Of a DNA stretch of 64,000 nucleotides, positions 52,033-60,829 are shown one piece after another. The stretch is taken from the NCBI GenBank assembly GCA_028066055.1, contig JALCBY010000006.1, positions 63,200-127,199 of the forward strand, given 5' to 3'. The translations under genes and the position numbers were made by a program. The number at the start of each line of letters is the position of its first letter. The first letter of the stretch is position 1. The stretch is from Hyphomicrobiaceae bacterium (GTDB lineage: Bacteria; Pseudomonadota; Alphaproteobacteria; Rhizobiales; Methyloligellaceae). A model generated the notes under the pieces. It did not search any database, was not told the DNA's origin, and saw only the letters and a program-made list of their open reading frames with translations.

Positions 52033-53286
52033 CTAGTGCCTACCGGGCTGCGGACCAGCCCCGTTTTCATTGATGACGCGGCCGGTTTCAAAGCGCGACA
52101 ACGTGTATCCGGACGCAAAGGGATGCGGCTCGTCGTTGGCAATGAGATGCGCGAAGGTCCACCCGGAAGCAGGTGTGCCCTTGAAGCCGCCGTAACACCA
52201 GCCGCCGTTGAAGAAGAGGCCCTTCACCGGTGTCCTGGTGATAAACGGACTCCCGTCGGGCGTCATGTCGTTGATCCCGCCCCAGTGGCGCAGCAGGCGC
52301 AGGCGGCTCAGGCGCGGCATGAAGGAAACCGCGCTTTCCGCGACACCGGTCATGACGGGCATGTTCCCCCGCTGCGCATAGCTGTTATAGCCGTCGAGAT
52401 CGCCGTTGAAGACCAGACCGCCCTTGTCCGACTGGACAATGGAGAAATGCGCGGCAGCAAACATGACAACGGTGTCCAGCACCGGCTTCACCGGCTCCGT
52501 CACGAAGCACTGGAGGACGTGGCTTTCGATCGGCAGCCGCAGCCCGGCCATCTGCGCCACGAGCGTCGAACGCCCCGCCACCACAATCCCGACCTTGCTT
52601 GCAGATATGGGGCCGCGTGACGTTTCAACGCCGCGCACGCGTCCTTTCTCGATTTGGAATCCTGTCACTTCACAATTCTGAATGATGTCGACCCCGCGCC
52701 TATCGGCCGCTCGTGCGAACCCCCAGGCCACCGCGTCGTGACGCACGCTTCCACCGCGCGGCTGCAGGAGCCCGCCGAGCACCGGGAAACGCGCGCTGGG
52801 TGAACAGTCGACCAGGGGTGCGAGCTTCTTGACCTCTTCACGTGTCACGAGCACCGAGTCGATGCCGTTGAGGCTGAAGGCATTGCCGCGCCGGATGGCC
52901 GCGTCGCGCTGCGCCGGCGTGTGAAATATGTTCAGCGCGCCACGCTGGCTCAGCATGACGTTGTAGTTCAGGTCGGCCGAAAGGCTTTCCCACAGCTTCA
53001 GGGAGTGTTCGTAAAACTGGCTATTCTCCGAGCAGAGATAGTTCGAACGCACGATCGTCGTGTTGCGGCCGATGTTGCCATTGCCGAGATACCCCTTTTC
53101 GAGCACCGCAACGTTGGTGATGCCGTGGTTGCGCGCAAGGTAGTAGGCCGTGGCAAGGCCGTGGCCGCCGCCACCGACGATGATGACGTCGTAGGATTGC
53201 TTCGGTTCCGGATTTTTCCAGACCTTCGGCCAGTGTTTGTGGCCCGTTGCCGCGTTGCGGATGATGGCGCTCAGGGAGTAGCGCAC
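52033..53286 (-). CDS. soxB: Sarcosine oxidase beta subunit
   Basis: A 417-residue FAD/FMN subunit that oxidises sarcosine to glycine plus a one-carbon unit and H2O2. VRYSLSAIIRNAATGHKHW is the SoxB N-terminus, so the start is a GTG at 53286 with GGGAGAGA upstream, 16 bp inside the MmgE/PrpD gene; the open frame beyond it is not SoxB. VIIVGGGGHGLATAYYLA is the FAD loop. GSVRHDAVAWGF (H183) lies where the family attaches FMN covalently, though I place that residue by memory only. Confidence 0.93.
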   Translation of the reverse strand: MRYSLSAIIRNAATGHKHWPKVWKNPEPKQSYDVIIVGGGGHGLATAYYLARNHGITNVAVLEKGYLGNGNIGRNTTIVRSNYLCSENSQFYEHSLKLWESLSADLNYNVMLSQRGALNIFHTPAQRDAAIRRGNAFSLNGIDSVLVTREEVKKLAPLVDCSPSARFPVLGGLLQPRGGSVRHDAVAWGFARAADRRGVDIIQNCEVTGFQIEKGRVRGVETSRGPISASKVGIVVAGRSTLVAQMAGLRLPIESHVLQCFVTEPVKPVLDTVVMFAAAHFSIVQSDKGGLVFNGDLDGYNSYAQRGNMPVMTGVAESAVSFMPRLSRLRLLRHWGGINDMTPDGSPFITRTPVKGLFFNGGWCYGGFKGTPASGWTFAHLIANDEPHPFASGYTLSRFETGRVINENGAGPQPGRH

Positions 53287-54668
53287 GCCATCTCTCCCTC
53301 GATCAGCTCGGTCATGTTTCCGGCATTTTCGATGTTCCACAGACCTTCCAGCACAGACTCGGCTTGTCCCTCGCTCCACCCGGCGAATGCCACACATTTT
53401 CTGAACTTGGCCGAGAGTGCTTCGTCGGACATCGGGCTCTCCGACGCACCCGTTGGAGTGCCGAGAAAATCTGCAACCTGAGCGCCGCCGGTCATCTCGA
53501 TGACAATCCGTGCGCATTCCGGAAAATGCGGCTGATAGTCGGGGCCGTTCAAATCTTCCGCCTCGACCATTTCAACCTTCTCCATGGCCGCACGCAGTGA
53601 AGCGTTTCCAAGCACATCCTGCGAGATATGTTCCGGGCCCACCGATCCGAACGCAAGCACGCAGCCGATGGCGAAGGGCATGGAAAACTGGGCCTGTGCA
53701 GGTGTTTGTGGACGGTCGTGAACAAGGCTGATCTTTACAAGCTTCGGGACTTCGCATCGCACGTGTCTGATTTCTGTCCGTTCCAGACCGTGCTTTTCAA
53801 TCAGCCTTTGCGTTACCTCTATGGCGGCCTGGGTGGCCGAACATAGTGGCGCAGCCTTCACGGCCACGCCGGGATCGATCAATCTCCATGTCCGCCCGAG
53901 TTCCGACAGCCCTGCCGAGTCGCAACGCCCCTCATTCATGAGCTCGATAAATCCCCGGCGATCCTCAAAAGCATTTGGCGGTGCCGTGTTCTTTTGTGCA
54001 GCCAGCAAGGCGGATTCCACACCGCGTTTCGCCGCCTGCCCCGCCATCACCGGTTTTGCGTCGTAGCCAAGAATGGCGACCATGCCGCTTGCTTGAAGCG
54101 CGGCGAATGCGATTGCCGCCGTTATGTCCGAACCGGAGAGCACGAAAGCTCGCGCCGCACCGGCTGATGCACCAACGGCACCCAAGGTGGAGGTGGCCCA
54201 CCAGCCGCTCATATAGTGGCTGTCGGTCAGTGTCAGCCCGAGGGCGTAGGCTGTTTCCGCGCCCGCGATGAACGCTTCGAGAAACCGCGCGCCGTCGACG
54301 CCTTTTTGCTCAGATGCCGCCAGCACGGCAGGCAGGATGACCATCGATCCATGAATGATGCCGGCGTAGCTCGTATCGTCGAAATCTAGCGCGTGCGCGG
54401 CGGTGCCATTTGCGAAGGCGGCACCCACAGCTGTCGAACGTTTGTCTGATCCGAAAACGCGGCACATCCCGGGCCCGTAACACTCCCCGACGTGAGCCGC
54501 CATCCGGGCGGCAACGGGCGTTTGGCTGCCCGCGACCGCGACCCCGATCGTATCGATGATGCAGCGCTTCGCGGCGTGTTGCACGTCACCCGGAACATCG
54601 GCCAATCTCAATCCGGCAGACCATTCTCCCAGACGCACGGCGATCGGCAGTTCGGATGCGCTCGTCAT
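53271..54668 (-). CDS. MmgE/PrpD family protein
   Basis: A 465-residue member of the 2-methylcitrate dehydratase fold: ALDFDDTSYAGIIHGSMVILPAV-like N-terminal block, then RGVESALLAAQKNTAPPNAFEDRRG and a C-terminal small domain. Family members include 2-methylcitrate dehydratase, cis-aconitate decarboxylase and iminodisuccinate epimerase, so nitrogen-containing dicarboxylates are possible. prpC and prpB are not here, so propionate metabolism is unlikely. It overlaps the DMGDH-like gene by 4 bp and soxB by 16 bp, so it is built into the operon. Confidence 0.85.
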   Translation of the reverse strand: MTSASELPIAVRLGEWSAGLRLADVPGDVQHAAKRCIIDTIGVAVAGSQTPVAARMAAHVGECYGPGMCRVFGSDKRSTAVGAAFANGTAAHALDFDDTSYAGIIHGSMVILPAVLAASEQKGVDGARFLEAFIAGAETAYALGLTLTDSHYMSGWWATSTLGAVGASAGAARAFVLSGSDITAAIAFAALQASGMVAILGYDAKPVMAGQAAKRGVESALLAAQKNTAPPNAFEDRRGFIELMNEGRCDSAGLSELGRTWRLIDPGVAVKAAPLCSATQAAIEVTQRLIEKHGLERTEIRHVRCEVPKLVKISLVHDRPQTPAQAQFSMPFAIGCVLAFGSVGPEHISQDVLGNASLRAAMEKVEMVEAEDLNGPDYQPHFPECARIVIEMTGGAQVADFLGTPTGASESPMSDEALSAKFRKCVAFAGWSEGQAESVLEGLWNIENAGNMTELIEGEMACATP

Positions 54669-57100
54669 GCCACCACCGCGAGCGCTTTGTGCCGGCGCAT
54701 TCGCATGCCGTCCGGATCGAACGCCGCGCGCAGAGTTATGGTTCCCGTGGCCTGCACGCCCGCAATATCGAGGGCGACGCGCGCACCTTCCGGCTGGGGT
54801 ATTGCGTCCAGATCGATATGCGCCAGCGCGACGGGCTTCCCGACGCGGTAGCCGAAAGCGGCCGATGTGACCTGTCCCACCAGTATTCCATCCGCGTAAA
54901 CCGGTTCATCACCGAGTGGATTGGCCTCCGGGTTATCGACAAGGATGGTGAGGAGCGATTGTGAAACACCGTCGTCGCGCTGCTGCTCCAACGCATCCGA
55001 ACCGACGAAGGTTCCACGCTTTTTGACCGCAAATCCAAGCCCGGCATCGAGCGGTGTGACGTCACTGTCGAGGTCATGCCCCATGGCGAGAAACCGCTTT
55101 TCGATCCGCATCGAGGTCTGCGCAAACAGACCTGCCGGGCATGCGCCGGCGCCTGCCAGCGCGTCATAGAGCCGGGTGGCGGATTTTGCAGCACAGGTGA
55201 GTTCGAACCCGTATTCACCTACATAGGAGATCCGGGCGGCACGCACCTCCACGCCGGCGAGTATGAACGCCCCATGCTGGAAGTAGCCCAAGTCGGCCAT
55301 CTCAACCGCGCCGAGTTCTGCAACGATCCGGGCGGTTTCAGGTCCCATAAGACCGAGAACCGCGAACTTTTCTGTTTCGTCGAGGGTTTCAACATCTTCG
55401 CTCCCGCGCAGATGCCGGCGCAGCCATGCGAGATCACGCCTGACCGCAGCGGTTCCCACGTAAAGCCGATAGTCGTCAGGTCCGAGCCGCAGAATCGTGA
55501 AGTCGCTTTCGTAGCCGCCACGCGCGTTGAGCATGCCGGTGTAGATGACGCTGCCGGGAGGACGCGACATCTCGTTGGCACAAACGCGGTTCAGAAAACC
55601 CTCCGCATCCGCACCCCTCACCCTGATCTTGCCGAATGTCGACTGATCGAAGATCGCCGCGCGCTTGTGCGCGGCTTCCACCTCCACGCCGACCTGTTCG
55701 AACCATTCCGGGCGGCCGAACGTCAGATCGGGTTCATGAGTGCTGTTGAAATATTGCGGCCGTTCCCAGCCATAGACTTGTGCGAACCGCGCTCCCGCTT
55801 CGACCCACTTGTCGTGAAGCGGCATCTTTCGTAGATTCCGGCCTGTCTTCCACTGATGGCCCGGATAGGCAATGGCGTAGTGCTCCCCGAGCACCTCCGG
55901 TGCACGCGCTATCAGGAAATCAAGCTGGTTTTGCACCTCGGGAAATCGCGCCGGATTGACCTCATCGAGCGCGAAGGGCGGTGCACCCTCCACCATCCAT
56001 TGTGCCAGAGCCCATCCCGCACCGCCGCCAGTGGCGATGCCGACGGAGTTCATGCCGCAGCACAACCACAGCCCGTCCACCTCCGGTGCCTGCCCCAACA
56101 GGAACGAACCGTCCGGTGTGAAACTTTCTGGTCCGTTCAGCAGCATGCGCACTTCGGCGCTTTCGAGAACCGGTAGCCGGTGCAGCGCATTCAGCATCAT
56201 GGGTTCAAAATGATCCCAGTCCTCGTTCAACAGGCCGAATGCAAAGCTTTCCCCGAGTGTCGCGGGATCGATCGGCTTGCCCATCGGCTCGAAGCAGCCC
56301 ACCAGAAGCCCTCCAACCTCATCGCGAATGTAAAGATGCGAGTCATGGTCGGACAGAGTGGGGAGGTGACCATCGATACCCGCGACCGGTTTGGTCAGCA
56401 GATAGAAATGCTCGCACGGCAGTAGGGGCGCCTTTGTTCCGGCCATTTGGCTGAGTTCCCGGCTCCACAGACCGCCGCAAATCACGACACGGTCCGCCCG
56501 AACGTCACCTTCCTTCGTCTTCACGCCCACGACGCGATTGCCACTCTTCAAGAACCCCGTAACCGCCGTGTTTTCAAAAATCCGCGCGCCATTCGCCTTC
56601 GCGCCCTTGACCAGCGCCTGGCAGAAATCCGATGGGTTCACCCGTCCGTCGTCCGGCGACCAGATCGCGCCGATAACATCGTCAAGATTAGCAAGCGGCC
56701 AGTGACGGCGAAGGTCGTCAACGCCGATCTCCTCGGCGGCGACGCCGTAAGCCTTTGCCAGTGCCGCCTGACGGCGTATGTGCGTGAGGCGATCAGGGTT
56801 GGTCGCGATTGAAAGCGATCCGGTCTGATACCAGCCGGTCTGCTGACCGGTTTCGCCCTCGAGGTCCGCGTAGAGTTTGGCGCTGTACTGAATAAGGCGC
56901 GTCAGATTCTGGGTAGACCGCAGTTGGCGCACCTGGGCCGCGGAATGCCATGTCGTGCCTGAGGTCAGCTGGCTTCGCTCCAGCAGAATGGCGTCCTTCA
57001 CCCCCAGCTTTGCAAGGTGATACAGGACCGAACATCCCATTGCCCCGCCGCCAATGACCACGGCTTCCGCATGGCTCGGCAACGTTTGCTCAGCGGACAT
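54665..57100 (-). CDS. Dimethylglycine/sarcosine dehydrogenase-like flavoenzyme with folate domain
   Basis: An 811-residue enzyme: N-terminal FAD oxidoreductase (VVIGGGAMGCSVLYHLAKLG; LTSGTTWHSAAQ, whose H52 fits the covalent FAD histidine of DMGDH/SDH) and a C-terminal GcvT-like tetrahydrofolate domain (about 430-800; GFAVKKRGTFVGSDAL). It likely demethylates an N-methylated amino acid to yield methylene-THF or formaldehyde. First gene of the minus-strand operon, with GGGGAGGAGAG before the ATG. The promoter region holds a 22-bp palindrome. Related to dimethylglycine dehydrogenase but could accept other N-methyl compounds. Confidence 0.88.
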   Translation of the reverse strand: MSAEQTLPSHAEAVVIGGGAMGCSVLYHLAKLGVKDAILLERSQLTSGTTWHSAAQVRQLRSTQNLTRLIQYSAKLYADLEGETGQQTGWYQTGSLSIATNPDRLTHIRRQAALAKAYGVAAEEIGVDDLRRHWPLANLDDVIGAIWSPDDGRVNPSDFCQALVKGAKANGARIFENTAVTGFLKSGNRVVGVKTKEGDVRADRVVICGGLWSRELSQMAGTKAPLLPCEHFYLLTKPVAGIDGHLPTLSDHDSHLYIRDEVGGLLVGCFEPMGKPIDPATLGESFAFGLLNEDWDHFEPMMLNALHRLPVLESAEVRMLLNGPESFTPDGSFLLGQAPEVDGLWLCCGMNSVGIATGGGAGWALAQWMVEGAPPFALDEVNPARFPEVQNQLDFLIARAPEVLGEHYAIAYPGHQWKTGRNLRKMPLHDKWVEAGARFAQVYGWERPQYFNSTHEPDLTFGRPEWFEQVGVEVEAAHKRAAIFDQSTFGKIRVRGADAEGFLNRVCANEMSRPPGSVIYTGMLNARGGYESDFTILRLGPDDYRLYVGTAAVRRDLAWLRRHLRGSEDVETLDETEKFAVLGLMGPETARIVAELGAVEMADLGYFQHGAFILAGVEVRAARISYVGEYGFELTCAAKSATRLYDALAGAGACPAGLFAQTSMRIEKRFLAMGHDLDSDVTPLDAGLGFAVKKRGTFVGSDALEQQRDDGVSQSLLTILVDNPEANPLGDEPVYADGILVGQVTSAAFGYRVGKPVALAHIDLDAIPQPEGARVALDIAGVQATGTITLRAAFDPDGMRMRRHKALAVVA

Positions 57101-57154
57101 GAGACCCTCTCCTCCCCAGACTCGGCAAAAATCCGCCCTGCTGCGCTTGATTCA

Positions 57155-57176
57155 AATTGAAACATGTGTTTCAATT
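57155..57176. promoter_or_regulatory. 22-bp palindromic operator between rpiR and DMGDH-sox operon
   Basis: Perfect 10-bp arms AATTGAAACA and TGTTTCAATT flank a TG spacer. It lies 55 bp from the DMGDH-like start and about 70 bp before the preferred rpiR start, so it could control both directions. A further TTGA-T-TCAA half-site pair sits at 57149-57157. RpiR regulators bind such palindromes. AT-rich sequence follows on the rpiR side (TACATATATTA). This spot covers the TTG where a longer rpiR frame begins. Confidence 0.75.
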
Positions 57177-57246
57177 AATGATATTTCTTAATACATATAT
57201 TACGAAAAGAACTGGCGAGTCTATCGCCAATGCGAGGTGCAAGGGG

Positions 57247-58128
57247 GTGCAGGCGTCAGGATCCATAGAGGACAGGATCATGTCCCGCTTCGACGGCTTA
57301 AGTCCTCAACTGCGTCGTGCAGCGGAATTCGTCGTCGAACATCCTGATGAAGTGGCGACCCGCACATTGCGGCAGGTTGCAAAGGCAGCCGATATCACGC
57401 CACCCACCCTTTCCCGATTGGCACGCGCTCTTGATTGCGAGACCTATGAGGATCTTCGCGAGATCTGTCGCGGCGAACTCAAAAGACGCAATCGCATCCT
57501 CGCCGACAAGGCGGAAGCGCTGCTGCAGATCTCAACTGAAAGTTCACCGGGCGCGAAGTCCGGCGTTTTCGTGTCACAGGCGGGTGCCGCAATCGAGAAC
57601 ATTCAGGATCTCATCGAGGGCATCGATCTGGAGAAACTGCGTGCAACAGCCATTACATTGGCGAACGCACGCAAGGTGGTTCTTTTCGGAACGTCGAGCG
57701 GTCTTGCCGTTGCCCAGTATTTCGCCTGCATGGCCCGGCTGGGGTTCGATAACTGGCGGGTCGCCGGAGCTGACGGAACGCTCTGGTCGACGAGTTTTTC
57801 TGACGTAGGTCCGGGCGACGCAGTCTTTCTCGCCTCGATCCGGCCTTACGGCAATCTGCCGGTCCGCGCCGCGAAGGCGGCCCGAGACGCAGGCGCGGAC
57901 GTCATTGTCATAACCGATGACCTGGCGTCGCCATACGTATCGATTGCATCCCAGTGTTTCATCGTGGGTACCGAAAGCCCGCAGTTTTTCCCATCGCACG
58001 TCGCGGCACTCGTGCTGATCGAAGGGTTGATGGGAATGGTCGTGCGGCGTGGCGGCAAGGAGGTGATACGGCGCATCAAGGCATCTGAATCGTTGGCCCA
58101 TTCAATTGGAGAGTATTGGGTGAACTGA
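57247..58128 (+). CDS. MurR/RpiR family transcriptional regulator
   Basis: A 293-residue regulator: N-terminal HTH_6 (about 5-75; LRQVAKAADITPPTLSRLAR is the recognition region) and a C-terminal SIS domain (about 115-255; VVLFGTSSGLAVAQYFACMA) that binds a small, often phosphorylated or carboxylated, ligand. The start is set at GTG 57247 because the open frame upstream runs through the palindromic operator; ATG 57280 or ATG 57178 are alternatives. It is divergent from the DMGDH-sox operon and upstream of the ABC transporter, so it likely regulates both. Confidence 0.88.
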   Translation: MQASGSIEDRIMSRFDGLSPQLRRAAEFVVEHPDEVATRTLRQVAKAADITPPTLSRLARALDCETYEDLREICRGELKRRNRILADKAEALLQISTESSPGAKSGVFVSQAGAAIENIQDLIEGIDLEKLRATAITLANARKVVLFGTSSGLAVAQYFACMARLGFDNWRVAGADGTLWSTSFSDVGPGDAVFLASIRPYGNLPVRAAKAARDAGADVIVITDDLASPYVSIASQCFIVGTESPQFFPSHVAALVLIEGLMGMVVRRGGKEVIRRIKASESLAHSIGEYWVN

Positions 58129-58232
58129 TATCGGCGATAGCCGAGTGAGAATTGCAGAATGACAGATTTTGCAGTGTGATGATTGTCAGTGGACCGATGA
58201 GAGGTCCCGAATTGTGTAGGGAGGAGAGTGAA

Positions 58233-59084
58233 ATGAAGTTGAAGTCGATTGCATTTGCCGGCCTGGCCGGTGTCTTCGCGGTAGGTGCCTTTTCGGCGAC
58301 TGCGTCCGCAGAAGTCTGCAAGAACGAAGCCTGGAAAAAGGCCATGGCGCGCGGCAAGCTGATTGTCGGCGTCAAGGCTGACTACAAGCCTTGGGGTTAC
58401 CGCGATTCCAGCGGCAAGATTGTCGGCATGGAAGCCGATATGGCCAAGGAAGTTGCCGACACGATGGGTCTGGACCTTGAGCTTGTTGCCGTCCAGTCTT
58501 CGAACCGCATGCAGTTCCTCGAGCAGGGCAAGATCGACCTGATGATCGCGACCATGTCGGACCGGCCCGACCGCCGCAAGGTCGTCGGCATTGTCGGCCC
58601 GAACTACTATACGTCGGGAACGAACATCCTTGCTCCGAAGGCTCTGAAGATTAAGAGCTGGAAGGACCTGAAGGACAAGCCGGTCTGCGGCAAGCAGGGC
58701 GCGTTCTACAACAAGATCGTGACTGAACGGCACGGCGCCAAGGTCATCGCCTTTACAGGCAACGCGGAAGCCAAGCAGGCTCTGCGCGACAAGAAGTGCA
58801 TTGCCTGGGTCTATGACGACTCGTCGATCATGTCCGATCTCGCTTCGGGTCAGTATAACGACTATGAAATGCCGCTGGCATCCGAGGACGACAACCCTTG
58901 GGCATTGGCCGTCCCGAAAGCGGAAGCAAACTGTGTGTTCGGGCGCTTCATGTCCGGCATGCAGTATTACTGGCTGAGTTCCGGCAAGCTCGTTGAGCTT
59001 GAAAAGAAATGGGGCATTCAGCCTACCAAATTCCTTGCCGACCAGCAGGCTCGCTTTAAAGACTGGCTTGCTGACAAGAAATAG
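58233..59084 (+). CDS. Amino acid ABC transporter substrate-binding protein (family 3)
   Basis: A 283-residue periplasmic binding protein. The signal peptide LKSIAFAGLAGVFAVGAFSA is cut after ASA near residue 26. GKLIVGVKADYKPWGYRDSSG, then GMEADMAKEVADTMG, are SBP_bac_3 markers; DLMIATMSDRPDRR is the ligand-loop region with the Arg that binds the amino acid carboxylate. AGGGAGGAGAG precedes the ATG. The ligand is probably a polar or substituted amino acid. A strong stem-loop follows at 59102. Confidence 0.92.
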   Translation: MKLKSIAFAGLAGVFAVGAFSATASAEVCKNEAWKKAMARGKLIVGVKADYKPWGYRDSSGKIVGMEADMAKEVADTMGLDLELVAVQSSNRMQFLEQGKIDLMIATMSDRPDRRKVVGIVGPNYYTSGTNILAPKALKIKSWKDLKDKPVCGKQGAFYNKIVTERHGAKVIAFTGNAEAKQALRDKKCIAWVYDDSSIMSDLASGQYNDYEMPLASEDDNPWALAVPKAEANCVFGRFMSGMQYYWLSSGKLVELEKKWGIQPTKFLADQQARFKDWLADKK

Positions 59085-59101
59085 GCTTCGCTAAGGTTCC
59101 G

Positions 59102-59133
59102 GTTCCGGGAAACGTGAAGGCGTTTCCCGGAAC
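59102..59133 (+). other. Intercistronic stem-loop after binding-protein gene
   Basis: A perfect 13-bp stem (GTTCCGGGAAACG / CGTTTCCCGGAAC) with a TGAAGG loop lies between the binding-protein stop and the permease start. There is no T-run. It is placed to stabilise the binding-protein transcript, as at 40892-40916. Confidence 0.75.
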
Positions 59134-59162
59134 GGTCCCGTCAGTGATGCATTGGGGGGGAT

Positions 59163-59918
59163 ATGTTTCAGGCGATTCAGGACTATTTCCGCCAGCTGGC
59201 AGAAACCAATCCAAGCTGGAACTTCATTTACATCTACGACCCGGTGCAGACCGCACGCGTGCTGGAAGGCCTGTGGATGACGATCCAGCTTTCCGTCGTC
59301 TGCGTTATTTTTTCCGTCGTCATCGGCGTTGTCGGGGCTTGGCTTCAAGGTTCTCCGGTACGCTGGATACGTTCGACCGTGCAGGGCTACATCCAGTTTT
59401 TCCGGAATACCCCTCCTCTGATACAGCTTTTGTTTTTCTATTTTGCCCTCGGTCAGTTCACGCCGAAATATTCTCCCGACGGCTGGCTCGAAGTGCCGAT
59501 CATATCCAATGTCGGCTGGGCGATTATCTCTCTTTCGTTCTTCGCCGGAGCTTTCAACGTCGAGATATTCCGCGCCGGCATCGAAGCGGTTCCGGAATCG
59601 ACCAAGGAAGCGTCAGAGTCCCTTGGGATGAACCGGATGCAGACTTACGGTTATGTGGTGCTGCCGCTCGCATTCCGGGTCAGCCTGCCGGCCCTCAACA
59701 ACAATCTCGTCAATCTGGTCAAGACCACGACCCAGGCGATCGTGATCGCCGTGCCGGAACTGCTCTATCAACTTGTGAGCATCTACAACGACTATTCCAC
59801 CGCGCAGAACGCCTGCATGGTGCTGATGTTCGTCGTGTACATCGCCCTCGTCGGCATTCTCGTGCTCACAATGAACCGGTGGGAACGCGCCATGCGCATT
59901 CCGGGATACGGAGCGTAA
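59163..59918 (+). CDS. Polar amino acid ABC transporter permease 1
   Basis: A 251-residue HisM/GlnP-type permease. QFFRNTPPLIQLLFFYFALG and the EAA loop EASESLGMNRMQTYGYVVLP are typical. Five or so membrane helices are predicted. GGGGGG precedes the ATG. It ends 2 bp before the second permease. Confidence 0.92.
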   Translation: MFQAIQDYFRQLAETNPSWNFIYIYDPVQTARVLEGLWMTIQLSVVCVIFSVVIGVVGAWLQGSPVRWIRSTVQGYIQFFRNTPPLIQLLFFYFALGQFTPKYSPDGWLEVPIISNVGWAIISLSFFAGAFNVEIFRAGIEAVPESTKEASESLGMNRMQTYGYVVLPLAFRVSLPALNNNLVNLVKTTTQAIVIAVPELLYQLVSIYNDYSTAQNACMVLMFVVYIALVGILVLTMNRWERAMRIPGYGA

Positions 59919-59920
59919 CC

Positions 59921-60817
59921 ATGAGCGCACGTCATCTCATACCCGGTATCACCACAGCGGCGAAAACGGATCTGCCGGTCCTCAAGCCTTTCACCGGCAA
60001 ACCTTCCGGCCATGACGACATTGGCTTTTGCCGTTTTCTGGCGAACCTGTCGCCGAGGACCGTTTTCTTCGTTATGTTCGTTGTTGCACTGTGGCCCATC
60101 GCGGCCCTTGCGCAAGCGAAGTACACGCTCGGCGACGCGTTCGATGCTCTATGGCGATGGATCCCCTTCCTCGTAACGAAAGGTTTTGCGCTCAACATCC
60201 TCATCAGCGTCCTGACGATGGCGATCGGCACATTCGCGGGCGTTCTGCTCGGCCTTTGGCAGATATCGCCAAACCCGATCGTCAAAAAGATTGCCTGGGC
60301 GGTCACGCAGGCCTTTCGCAACTCCCCATGGCTGGTGCTCCTGTTCATCGTCATGCTCGCATTTCCGTTCGAGATCAGCATCGGCGGTCTGACGATCCCG
60401 ATTCCCGACTGGATGAAAGCTGTGTTCGGACTGTCCCTGCCGATCATGGCGAACATTTCGGAGGTCGTGCGCGGCGCGATCATGTCCGTTCCGACGGGCC
60501 AGTGGGAGGCTTCCGAATCGCTCGCCTTCTCTCGCCGGCAGGTTCTCTGGCAGATCATTCTGCCACAGTGCTTCAAACGCATGATCCCGCCATGGATGAA
60601 CTGGTATGCCATCCTGACGATGGCCACACCGCTCGTTTCCCTGCTGGGGGTTGAGGAAATCGTCACCCTGTCGCGGCAGGCGATGGAAGGCGAGGACAAC
60701 CATCCGGAATTGCTCATCCCATTCTACGGATTCTGCCTGCTTATCTTCTTCGCCTATTGCTATCCGATCGCGCGCTGGACGATCAGTCTGGAGCGCAAAT
60801 TCTCGGTCAAACTGTAA
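59921..60817 (+). CDS. Polar amino acid ABC transporter permease 2
   Basis: A 298-residue permease with a longer N-terminal tail than permease 1. TQAFRNSPWLVLLFIVMLAF and EASESLAFSRRQVLWQIILP mark the HisMQ family. ATG at 59921 immediately follows permease 1; a long open frame in front of it overlaps permease 1 in another frame and is not real. It forms a heterodimer with permease 1. Confidence 0.92.
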   Translation: MSARHLIPGITTAAKTDLPVLKPFTGKPSGHDDIGFCRFLANLSPRTVFFVMFVVALWPIAALAQAKYTLGDAFDALWRWIPFLVTKGFALNILISVLTMAIGTFAGVLLGLWQISPNPIVKKIAWAVTQAFRNSPWLVLLFIVMLAFPFEISIGGLTIPIPDWMKAVFGLSLPIMANISEVVRGAIMSVPTGQWEASESLAFSRRQVLWQIILPQCFKRMIPPWMNWYAILTMATPLVSLLGVEEIVTLSRQAMEGEDNHPELLIPFYGFCLLIFFAYCYPIARWTISLERKFSVKL

Positions 60818-60829
60818 GGAGCCGATCTC

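Noticed and set aside
58129-58232. Leader of the amino acid binding-protein gene examined as a glycine or guanidine riboswitch
   Set aside because: Only a 5-bp GGACC/GGTCC hairpin is visible; conserved riboswitch core sequences are not seen.
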